From: Flavobacteriaceae bacterium UBA3478
GTDB taxonomy: Bacteria; Bacteroidota; Bacteroidia; Flavobacteriales; Flavobacteriaceae
Assembly: GCA_002381155.1 (NCBI GenBank)
Contig: DFQX01000051.1
Location: 14,613 to 22,808, forward strand
Direction of reading: 5' to 3'
Length of the DNA: 8,196 bases
The notes beneath the pieces were generated by a model. The model ran no database searches. It saw only the letters and a list, made by a program, of their open reading frames with translations, and was not told the DNA's origin. Below, piece by piece: positions 5,507 through 8,196 of the stretch. The stretch's first letter is position 1. Every line of letters begins with the position of its first letter. The position numbers and the translations under genes are program-made.

Positions 5507-7375
5507 ATGTTTGCAGAAGAATACGACATAATTGTTGTTGGTGGAGGTCATGCCGGAGCTGAGGCTGCTGCGGCAGGAGCAAATATGGGCATGAAAACCC
5601 TACTAGTTACCATGAACCTTCAGAACATTGGACAGATGTCTTGCAACCCTGCTATGGGGGGCATTGCCAAAGGCCAGATTGTTCGAGAAATTGATGCTCT
5701 TGGCGGTTATAGCGGTTTGGTTAGTGATGAAAGCGCTATACAGTTTAAAATGCTTAACCGATCTAAAGGCCCAGCCATGTGGAGCCCGAGAACCCAAAAT
5801 GACAGAATGCTTTTTGCTGAGTCTTGGAGGGTGAGGCTAGAACAAACCCCCCTACTTGATTTTTATCAAGAAATGATCACTGGTCTAGTGATTGATGGTG
5901 GACGAGTTTCTGGGGTTAAGACAGCCTTAGGAATTGAGATACGGTCTAAGGCGGTTGTGCTGACCAATGGAACGTTCTTAAATGGCCTTATTCACATCGG
6001 AGAAAAGAATTTTGGTGGCGGAAGAGCCGGCGAAAAGGCTAGTATGGGGATTACTGAACAACTGATTGACTTAGGGTTTGACAGCGGCAGAATGAAGACG
6101 GGTACTCCCCCTCGCGTTGACAGTCGCTCTCTTGACTATTCTAAAATGATTCCTCAGCCTGGTGATGTCGTTCCTGGCAACTTCTCCTATCTTAAAAACT
6201 TCAAGCTTGACAAGCAGTTAGATTGTCATCTTACTTATACCTCTACTGAGGTTCATGATTTACTTAGAGAGGGTTTTGATCGAAGCCCAATGTTTAATGG
6301 AAATATACAGAGTATAGGTCCGCGCTATTGCCCTTCTATTGAGGATAAAATTAATCGCTTTGCGGAAAAGGATAGCCATCAAATTTTTGTGGAGCCGGAG
6401 GGCTGGAAGACCGTTGAGGTGTATGTGAATGGTTTTTCTACTTCGCTACCTGAGGACGTTCAATACAAAGCACTACGCAGCGTGGCTGGTTTTGAGAAAG
6501 TGAAGTTTTTTAGGCCAGGATATGCGATTGAGTATGACTACTTTCCTCCTACCCAACTCAAGAATACTCTAGAGACTAAATTAATCGAGGGGCTGTTTTT
6601 CGCAGGACAAATTAATGGAACTACCGGCTATGAAGAAGCTGCGAGCCAAGGTTTAATGGCAGGTCTTAACGCCGCCTTGAAGGTGAAAGAGCAAGCGCCA
6701 TTGGTGCTTAAAAGAGACGAGGCATATATTGGTGTGCTCATAGATGATTTAATTACGAAAGGAACCGAGGAGCCCTACCGAATGTTTACCTCTAGAGCCG
6801 AATATCGAACGCTTTTGAGACAAGACAATGCAGATCTTAGACTTACTGAACATTCATACCAATTGGGACTCGCGAAGGAGTCAAGACTTAGAACTTTAGA
6901 AAGGAAAATTGCCCAAACTGAAGAAATTGTAGGCTTTTTAGACAACGAATCTTATGACTTCAATGAAGCTAATAAGCTTTTAGCGAAAGTTTGCTCGGCG
7001 CCGGTTAAACAACACGACAAGCTTAAAAAGCTTCTCTCTAGACCTGAGGTTAACCTTGAGAACTTACAAGATTTGTCGAACGTTCACGAGTTTTTTAACA
7101 AGCATAGCTTTGATTCTGATTCCTGTGAGCAAGCAGAAATTCAGGTGAAGTATGCGGGTTATATTGAAAAGGAAAGGAACAACGCGGACAAACTCTCTAG
7201 ACTAGAATACGTGAAAATCCCAGATGACGTAGACTACTCTAAAATGACATCTATTTCTTTTGAGGCGCGTGAAAAGCTGAACAAAATAAGGCCCGCAACC
7301 GTTTCTCAGGCCTCTAGAATTAGCGGCGTATCCCCGTCTGACATCAGCGTTTTACTAGTACACCTTGGCCGATAG
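5507..7375 (+). CDS. mnmG: tRNA uridine-5-carboxymethylaminomethyl modification enzyme MnmG (GidA)
   Basis: MnmG is the FAD-dependent partner of the GTPase MnmE. Together they install the carboxymethylaminomethyl or aminomethyl group at C5 of wobble uridine 34 in tRNAs reading split codon boxes, using a methylene group from methylenetetrahydrofolate. The 622 residues match the family length of about 620-630. The N-terminal FAD dinucleotide motif is GGGHAGAEAA starting at Gly12. The two conserved cysteines are visible: Cys46 in IGQMSCNPAMGG and Cys275 in GPRYCPSIEDKI. LNRSKGPAMWSPR (about residues 83-95) and EEPYRMFTSRAEYR are further hallmarks, and the C-terminal helical domain that contacts MnmE and tRNA ends in RISGVSPSDISVLLVHL. 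It starts 3 bases after ybeY. Identical parS-like sites lie on both sides. The GidA name, and mnmG's frequent position near oriC and parAB in many bacteria, fit that context. No frameshift or lost motif is seen. Confidence 0.98.
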   Translation: MFAEEYDIIVVGGGHAGAEAAAAGANMGMKTLLVTMNLQNIGQMSCNPAMGGIAKGQIVREIDALGGYSGLVSDESAIQFKMLNRSKGPAMWSPRTQNDRMLFAESWRVRLEQTPLLDFYQEMITGLVIDGGRVSGVKTALGIEIRSKAVVLTNGTFLNGLIHIGEKNFGGGRAGEKASMGITEQLIDLGFDSGRMKTGTPPRVDSRSLDYSKMIPQPGDVVPGNFSYLKNFKLDKQLDCHLTYTSTEVHDLLREGFDRSPMFNGNIQSIGPRYCPSIEDKINRFAEKDSHQIFVEPEGWKTVEVYVNGFSTSLPEDVQYKALRSVAGFEKVKFFRPGYAIEYDYFPPTQLKNTLETKLIEGLFFAGQINGTTGYEEAASQGLMAGLNAALKVKEQAPLVLKRDEAYIGVLIDDLITKGTEEPYRMFTSRAEYRTLLRQDNADLRLTEHSYQLGLAKESRLRTLERKIAQTEEIVGFLDNESYDFNEANKLLAKVCSAPVKQHDKLKKLLSRPEVNLENLQDLSNVHEFFNKHSFDSDSCEQAEIQVKYAGYIEKERNNADKLSRLEYVKIPDDVDYSKMTSISFEAREKLNKIRPATVSQASRISGVSPSDISVLLVHLGR

Positions 7376-7390
7376 GTTCCACGTGGAACA
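7375..7390 (+). promoter_or_regulatory. Predicted parS site (ParB/Spo0J-binding centromere), copy 2, after mnmG
   Basis: This is a second exact copy of the 16-mer GGTTCCACGTGGAACA in the same orientation, 1891 bp from copy 1; the identity extends one more base upstream (A). Its first base is the last base of the mnmG TAG stop codon, and it ends 6 bases before the ATG of the methyltransferase, filling most of that 21-bp gap. The same parS consensus argument applies. Being mostly intergenic, this copy is not explained by protein-coding constraint, which supports a DNA-binding role for both. Confidence 0.82.
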
Positions 7391-7396
7391 CACACA

Positions 7397-8196
7397 ATGA
7401 ATATTAAAGATCACTTTTTAACACAAGAAACGTTTCGAATAGAAAGAGACGAAAACACAGGTGTGCTTGCCACTAGACCCATACCAGAAAATCTGTCGGC
7501 GTATTATGAGGCTAACAACTATAGGTCTCATGGCGGTCAGCATAAGGGTTTGATAGATTATGTGTATTCCGCAGTAAAGGCCCTGAGAACAAAAGGCAAA
7601 AGAAAGTTGGTAGAGAAGTATCACCTTTCCTTTGATTCAGTTCTTGACATTGGTTGTGGTGACGGAGCCTTCTTGTCTGTATTCGCAGACAAACGCGTCG
7701 AAGGCGTCGAACCTGCTGCTAGTGCTCGTGAGCTATGTCGCAACAAGGGGTTAGCTGTTGAACCCTCAATAGCGGACATCAACCAGCGCTTTGATATAAT
7801 TACCCTTTGGCACGTACTAGAACACCTTCCTAATTTAATGGGAGACTTAAATAAGATAAACAGCCTTCTTTCTGAGGACGGAAGATTGTTTGTTGCAGTT
7901 CCCAATTGTAAAAGTTGGGACGCAGAATATTACGGTGCGTTTTGGGCTGGTTACGATGTTCCCAGACATGTTTGGCATTTTGATAGGGAAAGTTTAGAAA
8001 GCATATTGACTTCTGCCGGCTTTGAAATTGTAGACCACCAACCTCAAATATTTGACCTTTTTTATGTGGCTTATCTTTCTGAAACGTATAAAGGTGGTCG
8101 ATTTGCACTTTTAAGAGGTGTTTCTGTAGGGATCTACGCCATTCTAACTAAAAAAGCTTTAAAAAGACCTTCTGCACTCCTTCTTGTTGCTAAAAA
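7397..8196 (+). CDS. Class I SAM-dependent methyltransferase, 3' end cut by window edge
   Basis: The frame opened by ATG at 7397 runs without a stop to the window's end (266 full codons). The protein is a Rossmann-fold methyltransferase of the Methyltransf_23/UbiG-like type. Motif I, the SAM-binding glycine loop, is DIGCGDG (84-90). The acidic residue ending strand 2 is Glu105 in EGVEP, and the post-motif segment LWHVLEHLPN is at 137-146. A distinctive stretch, AVPN at 167-170 followed by DVPRHVWHF (187-195), matches a family I recall beside mnmG in Flavobacteriia. Its substrate is unknown to me; lipids, quinones, glycans or small metabolites are possible, and a tRNA role is only suggested by position. 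The last visible residues (about PSALLLVAK) resemble the usual C-terminus, so only a few codons are probably missing. No SD sequence precedes the ATG; the gap upstream holds parS copy 2 and CACACA. It is probably co-transcribed with ybeY and mnmG. Confidence 0.9.
   Translation, partial: MNIKDHFLTQETFRIERDENTGVLATRPIPENLSAYYEANNYRSHGGQHKGLIDYVYSAVKALRTKGKRKLVEKYHLSFDSVLDIGCGDGAFLSVFADKRVEGVEPAASARELCRNKGLAVEPSIADINQRFDIITLWHVLEHLPNLMGDLNKINSLLSEDGRLFVAVPNCKSWDAEYYGAFWAGYDVPRHVWHFDRESLESILTSAGFEIVDHQPQIFDLFYVAYLSETYKGGRFALLRGVSVGIYAILTKKALKRPSALLLVAK

Noticed and set aside
5603..5834. Small open frames on both strands inside the 5' part of mnmG
   Set aside because: They overlap the highly conserved FAD/cysteine region of mnmG in other frames and show no start signals or recognisable protein features.
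7375..7390. Palindrome after mnmG as an intrinsic terminator
   Set aside because: The dyad has no loop-forming spacer and no following T-tract. An identical copy lies inside the ybeY coding sequence, so a protein-binding DNA site explains both better.
7418..8108. Three overlapping minus-strand open frames of 68-94 codons
   Set aside because: They are antisense to the methyltransferase, whose plus-strand frame is intact with all SAM-binding motifs.
1..8196. Mobile element, CRISPR array, riboswitch or phage-derived genes
   Set aside because: I saw no terminal inverted repeats, transposase or integrase motifs, regularly spaced repeats, or long structured leaders. The longest gene-free gap is about 61 bp, which leaves no room for a riboswitch. 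The only notable exact repeat is the parS-like pair.

Overview
The window looks like a chromosomal segment from a member of the Bacteroidota, most likely the class Flavobacteriia. The evidence is the style of the proteins (RNase R, GluRS, YbeY and the methyltransferase beside mnmG all read like flavobacterial versions), the low-to-moderate GC content, the near absence of Shine-Dalgarno sequences, and five copies of the Bacteroidota-type -7 promoter element TAnnTTTG, each placed just upstream of a gene. The content is housekeeping; I see no insertion sequence, prophage, CRISPR array, toxin-antitoxin or defence gene.

Layout: (1) positions 1-1328, the 3' two-thirds of rnr (RNase R), cut by the window's left edge. 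(2) A convergent tRNA-Cys(GCA) gene on the minus strand at 1335-1405, followed on the same strand by folB (dihydroneopterin aldolase, 1444-1806). (3) A 48-bp divergent promoter region, then glnS (glutaminyl-tRNA synthetase, 1855-3540, plus strand). (4) gltX (glutamyl-tRNA synthetase, 3541-5022, minus strand), whose stop codon directly abuts that of glnS. (5) A 61-bp divergent promoter region, then a plus-strand group: ybeY (5084-5503), mnmG (5507-7375) and a class I SAM-dependent methyltransferase (7397 to the right edge).

Most genes serve translation and RNA metabolism: RNA decay and processing (rnr, ybeY), tRNA supply and charging (tRNA-Cys, glnS, gltX) and wobble-uridine modification (mnmG). 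folB supplies folate; MnmG uses a folate-derived methylene group, so there is a loose metabolic link.

The most striking non-coding signal is a pair of identical palindromic sites, GGTTCCACGTGGAACA, at 5484-5499 and 7375-7390. They match the chromosomal ParB-binding centromere parS and bracket mnmG. The first lies inside the ybeY coding region and encodes its C-terminal residues; the second overlaps the mnmG stop codon. This suggests the segment may lie in the ParB-loaded, origin-proximal part of the chromosome. No gene system that I would call undescribed is present. The next most interesting points are the predicted near-leaderless starts of folB and ybeY, and the zero-gap tail-to-tail pair of related synthetases.
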